A stretch of DNA of 64,000 nt from SIAQ01 sp963767835 (GTDB lineage Bacteria; Planctomycetota; Planctomycetia; Gemmatales; Gemmataceae). The notes under the pieces were generated by a model. It saw only the letters and a list, made by a program, of their open reading frames with translations, had not been told where the DNA came from and ran no database searches. The translations under genes were made by a program, and so were the position numbers. The DNA lies in the NCBI GenBank assembly GCA_963767835.1, contig CAVYFY010000015.1:372001-436000 (forward strand), written 5' to 3'. Below, piece by piece: positions 53,884 through 63,951 of this stretch. The first letter of the stretch is position 1; each line of letters starts with the position of its first letter.

Positions 53884-55144
53884 GGCGTCCTTCCTCGATC
53901 AGCGTCTCGGCCGCGCCGCCGATGCGGTCGATTTCCTCCTCGGTGTTGTAGAAGTGCGTCGAGATGCGCAGGAGCAATCCCTCGGGGCGTTCGACGATGG
54001 GCGCCTCGATGTGGAATCGCTCCCATAGGGCCGTGCGCCAGGCAGGCGCTTGCACCTCGGCAGGAAGACGGTACGCGGTGAGGAAGCCATGCAGCGCGGG
54101 ATGCGTCGGGATCGCCGGCTTCAAGGCGGTGATGCCGGCAAAACGCTGCCGCACGCACTGCACCAGGCGTTCGTTGTGCTGCCGAATCTGGTCGCAGCCC
54201 AGGCCGCGCTGGAATTCGATGGCGGTGGGCACGGCGAGCCAGGGGCAGATATCGCGCGTCCCTTCGAATTCGAAATGGCGGATGCGCGGCGTCGAGCCGG
54301 CTTCATCGCGTTGATCGAGCCAATCCCCCCTCACCCCTAACCCCTCTCCCCCGGAAGGGCGAGGGGAACCTTGTCGCCGCCAGCCCCAGCTCACTTGCAG
54401 GGGTTGCAAGCGGTCTTCGCATCCCTTGCCGAGATGGAGAAATCCCGAGCCGGTCGGGGCGAGCAGCCATTTATGGCAATTGGCGCCGTAGAAGTCGGCG
54501 TTGATGTCGTCGAGATTGAGCGGGATCATCGCCGGCGCATGGGCGCCATCGACGACCGTGAGAATTCCGCGCCGCCGGGCCTCGGCACACAATTCTTTCG
54601 CGGGCAGCACCAGGCCGGTGGGGGAAAGCACGTGGCTGAAGAAAAAGAGCCGCGTCCCCTTTTTCATGGCGGCGCAAGCGGCGTCCACGATCTCGCCGGG
54701 TTCGCGGGCACAAATCGGCAGCGGGAAGGTGCGAATCGTCAACCCGCGCGCTTGCGCGGCCCGTTCCCAGCACCAGTGCATGGCCCCGTATTCGTGATCG
54801 GTCAGGAGGATTTCGCCCGGCGTTGCCAGCACCAGGCTCGAAGCGACGATGTTGATCGATGCCGTCACGTTGGCGGTGAAGATCAGCCGGCGCGGCTCGG
54901 CGCCGACAAACGCCGCCAGCGCTTCGCGCGCCTGCCACAAATGCCCGGGTATCTCGCGCAGGAGGAAGTCCATCGGCTCCTCGGCGAGTCGACGCCGCAA
55001 TTGCGTGACGCGTTCGAAAACAACCCTGGGCAAAGGACCGAACGAGCCGGTATTGAGATTGGTGACGGCCGGATCAAGCAGCATGGCCGAGCGGGCCTGA
55101 GCATGATCCCAGCCGTTGGCGAAGCGTGTGTCCAAGAAACGCAT
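53873..55144 (-). CDS. Class V aminotransferase, isopenicillin-N-epimerase-like
   Basis: 423 residues. PLP fold type I: TANVTASINIVASSLVLATP, LLTDHEYGAMHWCWERAAQA, VVDGAHAPAMIPLNLDDINA and DFYGANCHKWLLAPTGSGFL, which holds the PLP lysine. The family includes epimerases and cysteine desulfurase-like enzymes; substrate unknown. QGSPRPSGGEGLGVRGD (from 54325-54370) is an in-frame repeat insertion. ATG 55144 lies directly behind AGGGAG. Between the ATP-cone gene (18 bp upstream) and the CHAD gene (overlapping). Confidence 0.85.
   Translation of the reverse strand: MRFLDTRFANGWDHAQARSAMLLDPAVTNLNTGSFGPLPRVVFERVTQLRRRLAEEPMDFLLREIPGHLWQAREALAAFVGAEPRRLIFTANVTASINIVASSLVLATPGEILLTDHEYGAMHWCWERAAQARGLTIRTFPLPICAREPGEIVDAACAAMKKGTRLFFFSHVLSPTGLVLPAKELCAEARRRGILTVVDGAHAPAMIPLNLDDINADFYGANCHKWLLAPTGSGFLHLGKGCEDRLQPLQVSWGWRRQGSPRPSGGEGLGVRGDWLDQRDEAGSTPRIRHFEFEGTRDICPWLAVPTAIEFQRGLGCDQIRQHNERLVQCVRQRFAGITALKPAIPTHPALHGFLTAYRLPAEVQAPAWRTALWERFHIEAPIVERPEGLLLRISTHFYNTEEEIDRIGGAAETLIEEGRHGG
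54325..54370. repeat. C/G-rich in-gene palindromic repeat, copy E
   Basis: CCCCCCTCACCCCTAACCCC then TCTCCCCCGGAAGGGCGAGG. In frame inside the aminotransferase gene, same orientation relative to its gene as copies C and D. Confidence 0.75.
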
Positions 55145-55162
55145 CTCCCTACTAAAGGTCGC

Positions 55163-56776
55163 CTATCCGTGTTCCATCCGTGTTTCATCCGTGGCTAAGA
55201 TCGGCAATTCGCCTTGCCGCAGGGTACTGCCGGTGCGCTGCAGTTGCACGCGGACGACCGATGTCGCGGCCCAGGCCCATTGCAATGATTCCGCGAGCCG
55301 CTCGGCGTCGGCCTGATGGTCGTCGGCGAGCAGAAGCGTCATGGTTCCGGCGCCGGCGCGGGCGTGCAGCTTGCCGGCGATTTCGAGCTGCTTTTGCGGG
55401 GCGAGCGTCCAGTCCGCGAGGGAGAGGGCCGGGCCGTCGAGGCGCAATTCGAGCAGGACCGATTGGCCGGCATCCTGGAGCGTTGTTTTCAGCGTGTGAA
55501 TAATGCGCAGAGCGAAATCGAGCGCCAGCGGACTGCGGGCCAGGCTCGCGCCCGTGAGGTTGCGCACGGCCTCGTCAAGGCCGAGCGGCGTGACCAGCGC
55601 TGCCGCCCGCTCGATGAGGAACTGTCGCTTCATGGGGGATGTCTCGGGCAGAGCGCGCAGGTATTGCCGTTTCTGCCGGGCGGCGCTGACGGCCAGGTGA
55701 GCGAGGCTCGGCAGCTTCTTGAGCAGGGTGGCGCCATCGCGCTTGATTTCCGGACGGCCCGCCAGCGCCGCGAGATCGACGCCGACTTCGAGCAGGACGC
55801 CGGGGCATTTTCGATCCACGGCCTCCGCCAGCGCGACCGGTGCACGCGGGCGATCGAAGACGAAACGGATCGGCCTGCCTTGCAGGGCTTGACGCAAGAG
55901 GTCGTGCAGCTGGCGGCGCTGGGCCTCCTCGTGAAAGCTGTCCTCATGCAAATGCCAGGCGATGGCGGGGAGCCTTGCGGTGGGCAACGCCTTCCACCGT
56001 TCGAGCAGCCCATCCAGGAAGCCGGTCTGCTCTGGGCGCGACGGCTCTTCGGCGAACAACGGGCTCGCTGGCTGAACGCGCGCCGGGGCGGCATTGAGAT
56101 GAAGCTCGACTTCGCGCTCGCCCAGCGTCGGCAGGGCCAGAAGGCGCTCGCACAGATGCGGCGTCAGGGCCGGGTGCATGCGCGGCGTGCAGATCGCCTC
56201 GGGGCTGTCCACGATCCAGCGCCGCGCCGCCGCGGCGCACCAGTCGTCAAGGCTCGGCCACCACGGCAACTCGGCGAGGCGCGCCGTCTCCACCACCACG
56301 CTCGCCAGCGCTGCCGGCGCGTCCAGATCGTCCAGATGCAACAGCCCTTCCTCGACGGCGGCGGCGACATCGCGCGCGAAGACGGCCCGCAGCGCGTACG
56401 CCCGCCGGCATTCATGAAGCAATTGCTCCGGGGAACTCGGCCAAGGAAGCACGATCGATGTGGTGCCGCCCACTGCGCTGCCAGTTTGCCGTTGCAATTC
56501 GGCATAGCGCCTCGCCAGGGCCGGCTGCCCGACTTCGCGGACGATCTTCTCGACATGCTCGGTGATTTGCCCGGTGGTCGGGACGGCGTCGAATTCTTCG
56601 CGGGCCAAGAAATGCAGAACAACGTCGGTCAATTCACGAGTCAGGAAGGCGCTGGCGGCGCCCAGGGATTCGGCGGCCGCATAGAGCGACTGGCAGATGC
56701 GGTCCGCCTCGAACGGAACCTGGCTGCCGTCCCGCCGCCGCACCCACACGGGGAGATGTCCGCTGTGATCCGCCAC
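55163..56776 (-). CDS. ATP-cone protein with a large unknown C-terminal region
   Basis: 537 residues. Residues about 9-95 form an ATP-cone (VWVRRRDGSQVPFEADRICQ, FLTRELTDVVLHFLAREEF, ITEHVEKIVREVGQPALARR), the nucleotide-sensing module of ribonucleotide reductases and NrdR. The remaining 440 residues do not show the radical/thiol motifs of a reductase catalytic domain. They contain many Leu-rich helices, for example AWHLHEDSFHEEAQRRQLHD and LLLADDHQADAERLAESLQW. Possibly a highly diverged reductase relative or a nucleotide-responsive regulator. First gene of a run with the aminotransferase and CHAD genes. Confidence 0.7.
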   Translation of the reverse strand: MADHSGHLPVWVRRRDGSQVPFEADRICQSLYAAAESLGAASAFLTRELTDVVLHFLAREEFDAVPTTGQITEHVEKIVREVGQPALARRYAELQRQTGSAVGGTTSIVLPWPSSPEQLLHECRRAYALRAVFARDVAAAVEEGLLHLDDLDAPAALASVVVETARLAELPWWPSLDDWCAAAARRWIVDSPEAICTPRMHPALTPHLCERLLALPTLGEREVELHLNAAPARVQPASPLFAEEPSRPEQTGFLDGLLERWKALPTARLPAIAWHLHEDSFHEEAQRRQLHDLLRQALQGRPIRFVFDRPRAPVALAEAVDRKCPGVLLEVGVDLAALAGRPEIKRDGATLLKKLPSLAHLAVSAARQKRQYLRALPETSPMKRQFLIERAAALVTPLGLDEAVRNLTGASLARSPLALDFALRIIHTLKTTLQDAGQSVLLELRLDGPALSLADWTLAPQKQLEIAGKLHARAGAGTMTLLLADDHQADAERLAESLQWAWAATSVVRVQLQRTGSTLRQGELPILATDETRMEHG

Positions 56777-57106
56777 GCCGCGATTCCTTCCTGGAGGATG
56801 GTTGTCGCCGGCATTTTATGGGAATCGCGCCCTCCGGGTTAGGTGAGTTATCGACGGGGGTAAGCACAGATTTGCAGGTGGATTCGGGAGGGCGAGGCTC
56901 CTGCCGAGCCGGAGTCGCTCCGATCACAAAAATGAAATGAGGAAGGCAAGAAAACAGGAAATAGTAATTTGCATGATTCCTGCTTTCCCGCCTTCCTTAT
57001 TGAATTCATTTTCTCCCAGGTTCACGGCTCCGCGGGAGCCTCGGCCTCCCGTTGTCTCCGCTTCTTTTCATCTGCTTTTTAGCTGCTCACCTTCTCGACG
57101 GATGAT
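56777..57106. repeat. Nested palindromes: GGGAGGGCGAGGCTCC outer, GGAAGGC inner
   Basis: 330 bp without a gene. Outer arms GGGAGGGCGAGGCTCCTGCC (from 56889) and GGGAGCCTCGGCCTCCC (to 57052) belong to the family at 16846. Inside them GAGGAAGGCAAGAAAACAGG opposes CCTGCTTTCCCGCCTTCCTT with an AT-rich loop. It looks like one repeat inserted into another. Confidence 0.65.
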
Positions 57107-59790
57107 TTACCGCTTGGCGGCGGCCATGTTCGCCAGCGCCTTGCGCGCTTCGATGGTGAGGATCGCGGCCGGATCGCCGGTGGTCCAGCGCGTCAAGGCG
57201 GCGCGGGCTTCCGGGGTGCCGATCGCTTCGGCGAGCTCGACGGCGCGGGCGTGCATGATTTCCTCGGTGGTCCATTCGTGCTGGGCGATGCGGTCGAGCA
57301 ATTCCTCGATACGGCGGCGGGTTTCGATGTCATTCGCACTGGTCAAAGCCGAGCGCAACTCGGGTTCGGCGGCGGGGCCGATCTTTTGCAGCATCTGGTT
57401 GGCCCTGGTGCGGACGGCGAATTGGCCGCTGCCGAGATCGTGGATCCATTGCTGGAGCGTCTTGGCGCCGGTGTCGGGCTTCTTGGCGGGGGCGATCTTT
57501 TCCTCCAGGAGCTTGACCGTTTCTTTCGGCATGCGGGCGAGCTTGATCATGTTTTGAAAAGCGCTTTTCGGCTCGGAGAAGTACATCTGCGTGAAGCACA
57601 CGTCCAGATCGATGGCCGGCGCAGTCCGGGGGCAGCGGGTCAGCGGCGAAGCTGCACAGGCCCGCTTTCCAGACGAGAGCGGTCGTGTCGGTCGCGCCGC
57701 TTGCCAGGAGACCGGAGTCGGGCGAATAGGCGAGCCGATCGATGATGCCGGCGCGATGGCCGGCCAGTTCCAGCCGTATTTTCTTGCTGGCGATCTCATA
57801 GATGTGAATCGTGCTCGAATTGCGGCCATTTTCGCTCGTCAGCATCGAAGCACAGGCGAGTTGCCGGCTATCCGGGGAAAAGGTGATCTGCGTGAAATCG
57901 ACGGGGTTCTTGGCGACGCCCAGCTCGTGATCGCCACGGGTGGCGGCGACGCGCGTCAGCATCACCTTTTCCTGAGGGCGAGCGATGGCGAGCCATTGCT
58001 GATCGGGCGAAAACTGCATGGCGTCCAGGCCGTTCTGAACGGGCCATTCGCGCAGGATTTTCTTCTTGTCCGCGTCAAAAAGGACCACGCGCGCCGCCTC
58101 CGTTCTCGGCTTGTTGGTTGGCCGTCTGGACGGCGACATGCTTGCCGGTGGTCGAGGCGGTAAAGCGCATCGATTGCTCAGGTTCTTTCAAGGGGATGGT
58201 GAATGAGGAAACATCGCGGCCGGTGCGCATGTTCCAGATGCGGATCTTCTTGTTGGTCAGGGAAGCCGATTTGCTGCCGCCCTCCAAAAAGGAGGTGTCG
58301 CCGTTCGGAGTGGATTCTTCGTCGTAGAGGATATTGCCGGTCCTGGCGTCGTGGACGAGGACGCCGCCGCCATTATTGCTGAAAATGAACTGCGAATCGG
58401 GGCTTAGGCTCAGAAGCCCGCCGCCGAATCGGGGAACTCGAGCGGTGCCGCGGCCCTCCAGAACAATCTCTCGCCGAAAATAGGGGCTCGCCCGATCATC
58501 GCCCTCAGGGAACTCCAGCTTCAGATCGCGCACCTTGGCGCCAGTGCGTGGATTCCACCAGGTGGTCATGCCGCCTTCCGTTGCGACGAACAACTCGCCC
58601 TGCGACGAAAATGCCACCTCGGCGATCGGATCGGCGGGCAAATCCTTCGGCGAGAACAGTTTGCCCGTTTCGACTTCCCAGAAATCGACGGCTTGCATTC
58701 CCATCCCAAGCGCCAGCATCTTGCCCTGCGGCGGGAAAAGGAATCGGTTGACCATCATCCGTCCCGGCGCCTTCCAACTGGCTGTGCGCTCGCCGTCGGC
58801 CGCGTTCCAGCGCTGGATGGTGCCGTTGTAATCAGCGACATACAGCGCGCCGTCGGGAGCGAATTGCAAATGCTGGATCGGATTTCGGCCGCGAATGTTG
58901 TGCTGCTCTTTGCCGGTGCTGACTTCATAGATGCGCAAGAGCGAGGAATCATTGGAGGCGGCGAGCCATTTGCCGTCGGGCGAAAGAGCAAGCAGCGGCA
59001 TCGGCATCTCCAGTTCGATCTTGCGCGCCAGTTTACCCGTTGTCAGATCCCAAAGCTCGATGCGCGACTCGACGCCGCCGTTGGGCCGATTGGGATTTTC
59101 ATTCGACACGCTCTGGGCCAGCCAGCGGCAATCTGCGGAAACGGCGGCGCCTGGTCTTTCGCCGCTGAATTGGTCGAAGGGCACAGTGATATTGGTCCGC
59201 ATTTTTTCCTTGGCGACATCCCAGACAATGACTCGCTGCGCGGTTGCCTTGCCGTCAACATTGACACAGATGCAAACCAGCGTTTGCTCATCGCGTGAAA
59301 GCATCAGAAACGGGAAGCCGCCGGCGTCTTTCTCGGGCCAGGTGAGCTTCTTCAGCACTTTCCCGGTGGCGACTTCGAACAGATAAACCTTCGACGAGTC
59401 GATACCGCAGGTCGCCAGCTTCTTGCCGTCGGCGGAGAACGCCAAGCCGTGGAGTTGGCTTTCGTTTTTGTCGATGCTATGCCCAGTGATGACCCGTTTC
59501 CGCGTCCAGGCGGGCAGCTCAAGAATCTCGATGTCGTTGTCGCCGCCCGGCATGGCGAGCAGTTTGCCGTCCGGCGACGGCACTGCCCTGAACTCGCCGC
59601 GCGATTCCGGCAGGCGATAGCGCACGGTGCCGATGCGGGCAATTGCGCCGATGGGCAGCGGATCGCCGAACGCGTCCTTTTGATCGGACCACATCGGCGC
59701 CTTGGCCTTCTTCTTGCCCTGGGCATCGGCCTGGGAAATGAAGGTAGAAAAAAGGACCGCGCACAAAACCAGGAGCAGCGGATGTCGCAT
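57107..59790 (-). CDS. WD40-repeat protein with HEAT-like tail (two frame breaks)
   Basis: From ATG 59790 (GGAGG upstream): signal peptide MRHPLLLVLCAVLFSTFISQ, then repeated WD-type strands such as LHGLAFSADGKKLATCGIDS, LLALSPDGKWLAASND and LLSLSPDSQFIFSNNGGGVL. The frame breaks near 58095 and continues RVVLFDADKKKILREWPVQN; it breaks again near 57630 and continues LDVCFTQMYFSEPKSAF. The C-terminal 180 residues have helical repeats (LRSALTSANDIETRRRIEEL). About 894 residues. Secreted propeller proteins like this are abundant in planctomycetes and probably act as binding scaffolds. Confidence 0.82.
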
Positions 59791-59932
59791 GGGGGCCTCC
59801 ACGAGATCAGCAGCGGAATGGCAATTCCAGTGTAATCGAGGAGCGCATGCGAAACAAGCGTTCATCTGCTGAATTGTAATCAGCTTAATATTTGTATGTG
59901 CAGCAGCACTCAAGGATCATCCGAGGTTCACC

Positions 59933-61609
59933 ATGCGATCGCAACGCCTGCTCCTCTACGTGCCTCTTTTCGCCGCCCTGTTCATTTCGTCCGCCGCCGC
60001 GCGGGCTGGCGAGAAAGCGGTCGAATACAAGAACGGCGTGGTCGTCGCCGTGTCCGAGCCGGGGGCCGCAGCGGGTTTGGCCATCCTTGAGCAAGGCGGC
60101 AATGCGGTCGATGCGGCGATTGCCACCGCGTTTGCCCTCGCCGTCACGCATCCAGCCGCGGGCAATATCGGCGGCGGCGGGTTCATGGTCGTGCATCCTC
60201 CCAAGGGAAAACCGACCGTGATCGATTATCGCGAGACTGCTCCCGCCGCCGCGACCCGGACCATGTTCAAGAAAGACAATTCGCCTTACACCCATCGCGC
60301 CGTCGGCGTTCCCGGCACCGTCCGCGGCCTGGCGCTCGCCCACCAGAAATTCGGCAAGCTGCCCTGGAACACGCTCGTGCAGCCTGCCATCCAATTGGCC
60401 GACAAGGGCTACACGCTCGACAAGCATCATGCCGATTCGCTGAACAAGATATTGGCGTCAGCGAAGAATTTCGCCGAGCTTCAGCGTGTCTTCGCCAAGC
60501 CCGACGGGTCGGCATGGAAGGCGGGCGATCGTCAGGTGCAGCCCGATCTGGCGAAGACGCTGCGGCTCATTGCCGAAAAGGGTCCTGACCCCTTTTATCG
60601 CGGGGGGATTGCCGAGCAGCTCGTCGCTGAGATGAAAGCGGGCGGCGGCTTGATTTCCGCTGCCGATCTCGCCGGATATCACGCGGTCCAGCGCGAGCCG
60701 ATCCACGGGGTTTATCGCGGCTACGATGTCTACGCCCCGCCGCCGCCCAGCTCCGGCGGCACCTGTCTCGTGCAAATGCTCGGCATCCTCGAAACCTTCG
60801 ATCTCAAGAAACACGAGCGCTTTTCGCCCGAAACCTTGCATCTGATGACCGAGGCGATGCGCCGCTCCTATCTCGACCGCGCCCGCTTCCTCGGTGATCC
60901 GGCGTTCACGACAATCCCCACCGATCTCACCAGCAAGGAGCATATCGCCAAGCTCGCCAAAAGCATCGATCTAACGAAGGCGACGCGCAGCGTGGATTTG
61001 GCCGACGCGATCCCGCTCACACCGGAAGGGGACAGCACCACGCATTTCAGCGTCATCGACAAGGACGGCCTCGCCGTCGCCAACACCTACACGCTGGAGC
61101 ACAGCTTCGGCTCGCGCATCGTCGTCAAGGGGGCCGGCTTCCTGCTCAACAACGAAATGACCGACTTCAACTGGCGGCCGGGCGTCACCACCGCGAACGG
61201 CGACATCGGCACCGAGCCCAACACCATCGCCCCCGGCAAACGCATGCTCAGCTCGCAAACGCCCACCATCCTCGCCAAGGACGGCAAGGTCTTCCTCGTC
61301 ACCGGCAGCCCAGGCAGCCGCACTATCATCAACACCGTTCTCAACGTCGTCGTCAATGTCGTCGATTACGACATGCCGATCCAGCAAGCAGTGGACGCCC
61401 CGCGTCTGCATCATCAATGGTTGCCCGATGAGATCAAGTTCGAGGGGACCAAGCAATATGCCGGCGCGGTGAAGGCACTGGAAGCAATGGGGCACAAGGT
61501 CAGCTTTGCCCGGCAAGGCGATGCCCATTCGATCTGGATCAATCCGAAGACCGGCGGCTACGTCGGCGCCGCCGACAAGCGCCTGAGCGGCAAGGCGGTG
61601 GGATATTAG
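59933..61609 (+). CDS. ggt: Gamma-glutamyltransferase
   Basis: 558 residues with signal peptide (LLLYVPLFAALFISSAAARA). Transfers or hydrolyses gamma-glutamyl groups of glutathione in the periplasm. Conserved blocks are GGNAVDAAIATAFALAVTHP, GNIGGGGFMVVH, YRETAPAAATRTMF, and GDSTTHFSVIDKDGLAVANT, where T369 would be the autocleavage/catalytic threonine. The C-terminal TGSPGSRTIINTVLNVVVNV completes it. Single precursor, expected to be processed into two chains. Confidence 0.94.
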   Translation: MRSQRLLLYVPLFAALFISSAAARAGEKAVEYKNGVVVAVSEPGAAAGLAILEQGGNAVDAAIATAFALAVTHPAAGNIGGGGFMVVHPPKGKPTVIDYRETAPAAATRTMFKKDNSPYTHRAVGVPGTVRGLALAHQKFGKLPWNTLVQPAIQLADKGYTLDKHHADSLNKILASAKNFAELQRVFAKPDGSAWKAGDRQVQPDLAKTLRLIAEKGPDPFYRGGIAEQLVAEMKAGGGLISAADLAGYHAVQREPIHGVYRGYDVYAPPPPSSGGTCLVQMLGILETFDLKKHERFSPETLHLMTEAMRRSYLDRARFLGDPAFTTIPTDLTSKEHIAKLAKSIDLTKATRSVDLADAIPLTPEGDSTTHFSVIDKDGLAVANTYTLEHSFGSRIVVKGAGFLLNNEMTDFNWRPGVTTANGDIGTEPNTIAPGKRMLSSQTPTILAKDGKVFLVTGSPGSRTIINTVLNVVVNVVDYDMPIQQAVDAPRLHHQWLPDEIKFEGTKQYAGAVKALEAMGHKVSFARQGDAHSIWINPKTGGYVGAADKRLSGKAVGY

Positions 61610-61610
61610 C

Positions 61611-61770
61611 CCGGATTATTCACCGCCGAGACCGCAGACATCGCTGAGAAAACGAAAGTATGGTGAACAAAAGAATTAGGGCTGAAACCAGCTTGCCGTT
61701 GGCTTTTTGAATCGATCCCGACACTCTTCTGTCTCTGCGTTCTTTGCGATCTCCGCGGTGAATAATCCGG
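61611..61770. repeat. Inverted repeat filling the gap between convergent genes
   Basis: CCGGATTATTCACCGCCGAG(A) at 61611-61631 is matched by 61750-61770 at 20 of 21 positions. The outer arms exactly span the 161 bp between the ggt stop and the PEP-CTERM stop. Confidence 0.8.
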
Positions 61771-62394
61771 TCAAGCGCAGGCGGCGGCAGAATTCTCTGC
61801 CGCTTTCTGGCGCCGCGCTCGACGCCAGCCGAAGAAGCCGGCCGCGGCGCTCAGGCTCACTAGAAAGAAACTGCTGGGTTCCGGAGCGCTCGCGGTGGCG
61901 ATGTTGTTGAAACCGCCCCAAGCGTCTGTTTGCGTGGCTATGGAAGAACTGACGTCGAAGGAGAACACGCCCGTAAAGATCGATATTTGCCCATCCGAGG
62001 TCGGAAAATTGCTGTAAAACGCGAAGTCGGTGTTGTTGGATGTCTCCCCGACGAGGATGTAGTTTGAGCCTGCATTCATTTGCCAGTTCAAGTTGCTCGC
62101 GGTGAACGACGGCGTATTTGCGGGTGTGGAAATCGTGCCCACAACCGAGCTGACATAGAGGGCGCCGTTCGCGGGGTTGGTGCTGACCAGTCCCAGCTCA
62201 ACCTGGCTGGCCGCGCCCTGATTCTGGAAGACGAAACCTTGCAGATACGAGCTTGCCAATGCGGAAAACATTAGGCCGGTATACTGGTCCGTGGCGATTT
62301 GGTTGAGGGTCGGCCCGGTGATGATGTCGGCAACGGCTTCACGCGGCCATATGAAAAGGCAAACGAGCGCACACGTAATCAAGAGTCGCTTCAT
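61771..62394 (-). CDS. PEP-CTERM sorting-signal protein
   Basis: 207 residues from ATG 62394. Signal peptide MKRLLITCALVCLFIWPREA, a beta-rich middle and the C-terminal sorting signal APEPSSFFLVSLSAAAGFFG followed by the basic WRRARRQK. Such proteins are cut and anchored or released by exosortase during exopolysaccharide-linked surface assembly. No exosortase gene is in the window. A longer frame upstream to 62676 lacks any coding look. Confidence 0.85.
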   Translation of the reverse strand: MKRLLITCALVCLFIWPREAVADIITGPTLNQIATDQYTGLMFSALASSYLQGFVFQNQGAASQVELGLVSTNPANGALYVSSVVGTISTPANTPSFTASNLNWQMNAGSNYILVGETSNNTDFAFYSNFPTSDGQISIFTGVFSFDVSSSIATQTDAWGGFNNIATASAPEPSSFFLVSLSAAAGFFGWRRARRQKAAENSAAACA

Positions 62395-62641
62395 GGTGAA
62401 ACTCACGGCGTTAGGATGAGAGCGAAGACGCTCGCCAGTGTGGTCTGACGCCGACGGCAATGCAAACATATTATCATTAAGACTTTGTAAGCTGCGACCA
62501 GATTTCGCAGCCGGTTTTTCCCCTACCCCGACGCGCCAGGGGGGGTGGGTGCGACGAATCGTTGCAACTGTTTGGAGAATATGAGGTTGGTGGCCAAGAA
62601 TTCGCTGCACCGCTAAAAGTGCGGGCCACGTCAGCAGCGCC
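62395..62641. other. Spacer without recognised genes
   Basis: 247 bp between the PEP-CTERM gene start and the glycosyltransferase stop. It contains a run of seven G and an AT-rich patch (ACATATTATCATTAAGACTT, 62468-62487) that could hold the PEP-CTERM promoter. No gene is supported. Confidence 0.4.
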
Positions 62642-63840
62642 TCACGCCGCCTGCTTGCGTGCCGCCGCCTCGACAAGCACGCCCATCAGTTGGCGGTAGT
62701 GTTGCTCGAAGGTCCATTGCAACGCAGTGCGGCGGGCAGCCTGGGCAAACGCGTGGCGGCGGCCAGCGTCCAGCATCTGCGCCAGGCACCACGACAATTC
62801 CTGATGATCGTGCGGATCGGCCACGACAAAGCCTTCCTTGTGCGGCGCCGCCGAATGCAACAACTCGCTTGCCCCATTATAGCGCGACGTGATGACCGGC
62901 AACCCGCACGCCAGCGCCTCCAACACCACCAGCGAGCACGGATCGTAAAACGTCGGATGCACCAGGAAGTCGGCCGCGAAATAGGCGTTGCGCATCTCCC
63001 GGCAAAAACCGACGAAGCGGACATGCTTGCCCAGCCCAAGCCGATCCGCGAGCCTTTGATACGCCCTCGCCTCAGGCCGCCCCACCACCACGAGCCGAAA
63101 CGCCGGCGCATTGTCGGCGAATTCCGGCCGGGCCAACATACGCTGCACCGCGTGCAAGAGCGGCTCCAACCCCTTCAAATGATAATTCATCGCCGCGAAC
63201 AGCGCCACCACCTCGCTCGGCTCAATCCCATATTGCTCGCGACACTGCAATCGGCACTTCAACCGGTCCTGCTCCGGGAAGCGCTGCGGATCGATCGCGC
63301 TCCGCACAATATGCAACTGGCTCGGCGGAATGTGATAATGGCGCATGAAGTGGTCGCGCACCATATGGCTGTTGACCACGATCGCCGACGGCGGATTGCT
63401 GAGATATTGGCGGCGCTCGATCATGGAGTAAGCGAAATGGGCCGGGTCGAACCACTTGACGACGCGCGCCAGCCGCCGCACCAGAGGATTGGCGTGCTTG
63501 CGCAGATTGTGTTCGGCACTGGCGGCATGCAATCCACCTTGCGGATAGAGGACGTCCTGCCCCCAGGTCTTGTCGAAGCCGATGGTGACATCATGGCGCC
63601 GTTGCGACAGCGCTTGCAGGCAACGCCGGCCGAAAACCCACGGCTTGAGAAAGCGCGGCGCCCAGGTCGGCGGAATAGCGTGGAACTGAATTTCCTTCGG
63701 CAATGCGGCCGCGTCCCACCGGCAGGCGTAAATGTGGACATCGTGCCGATCCGCGATGAGCCGCGCGCAAGGTCGGCGATGTAGGTCTCGCAACCTCCTC
63801 GCGCCGGCAGCACGCTCTCATAGCAAAAGGCGATGTCCAT
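62642..63840 (-). CDS. Family 4 glycosyltransferase (frame break near 63763)
   Basis: From ATG 63840: MDIAFCYESVLPARGGCETY, IADLAR, then one missing base near 63763, then RLIADRHDVHIYACRWDAAA. Retaining GT-B enzyme with AIVVNSHMVRDHFMRHYHIP, VGFCREMRNAYFAADFLVHP, and the donor-site block PTFYDPCSLVVLEALACGLP (E-x7-E type). About 399 residues. WaaG-like enzymes of this sort add hexose to lipid A core or exopolysaccharide. The partial gene to the right is on the other strand. Confidence 0.87.
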
Positions 63841-63951
63841 TCCTAACCCCTAATCCCCGATCCCTGGCCCCTAACTCGCTTCGCTGCCTTTTTGTTATGG
63901 TCCCGGTAACGCCGGCCGCGCATCAACACAACGCGCCGGAGCAAACGGCCC

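Noticed and set aside
61907..62676. Longer PEP-CTERM start at 62676
   Set aside because: The upstream 94 codons include no signal sequence, whereas ATG 62394 begins a clear one.
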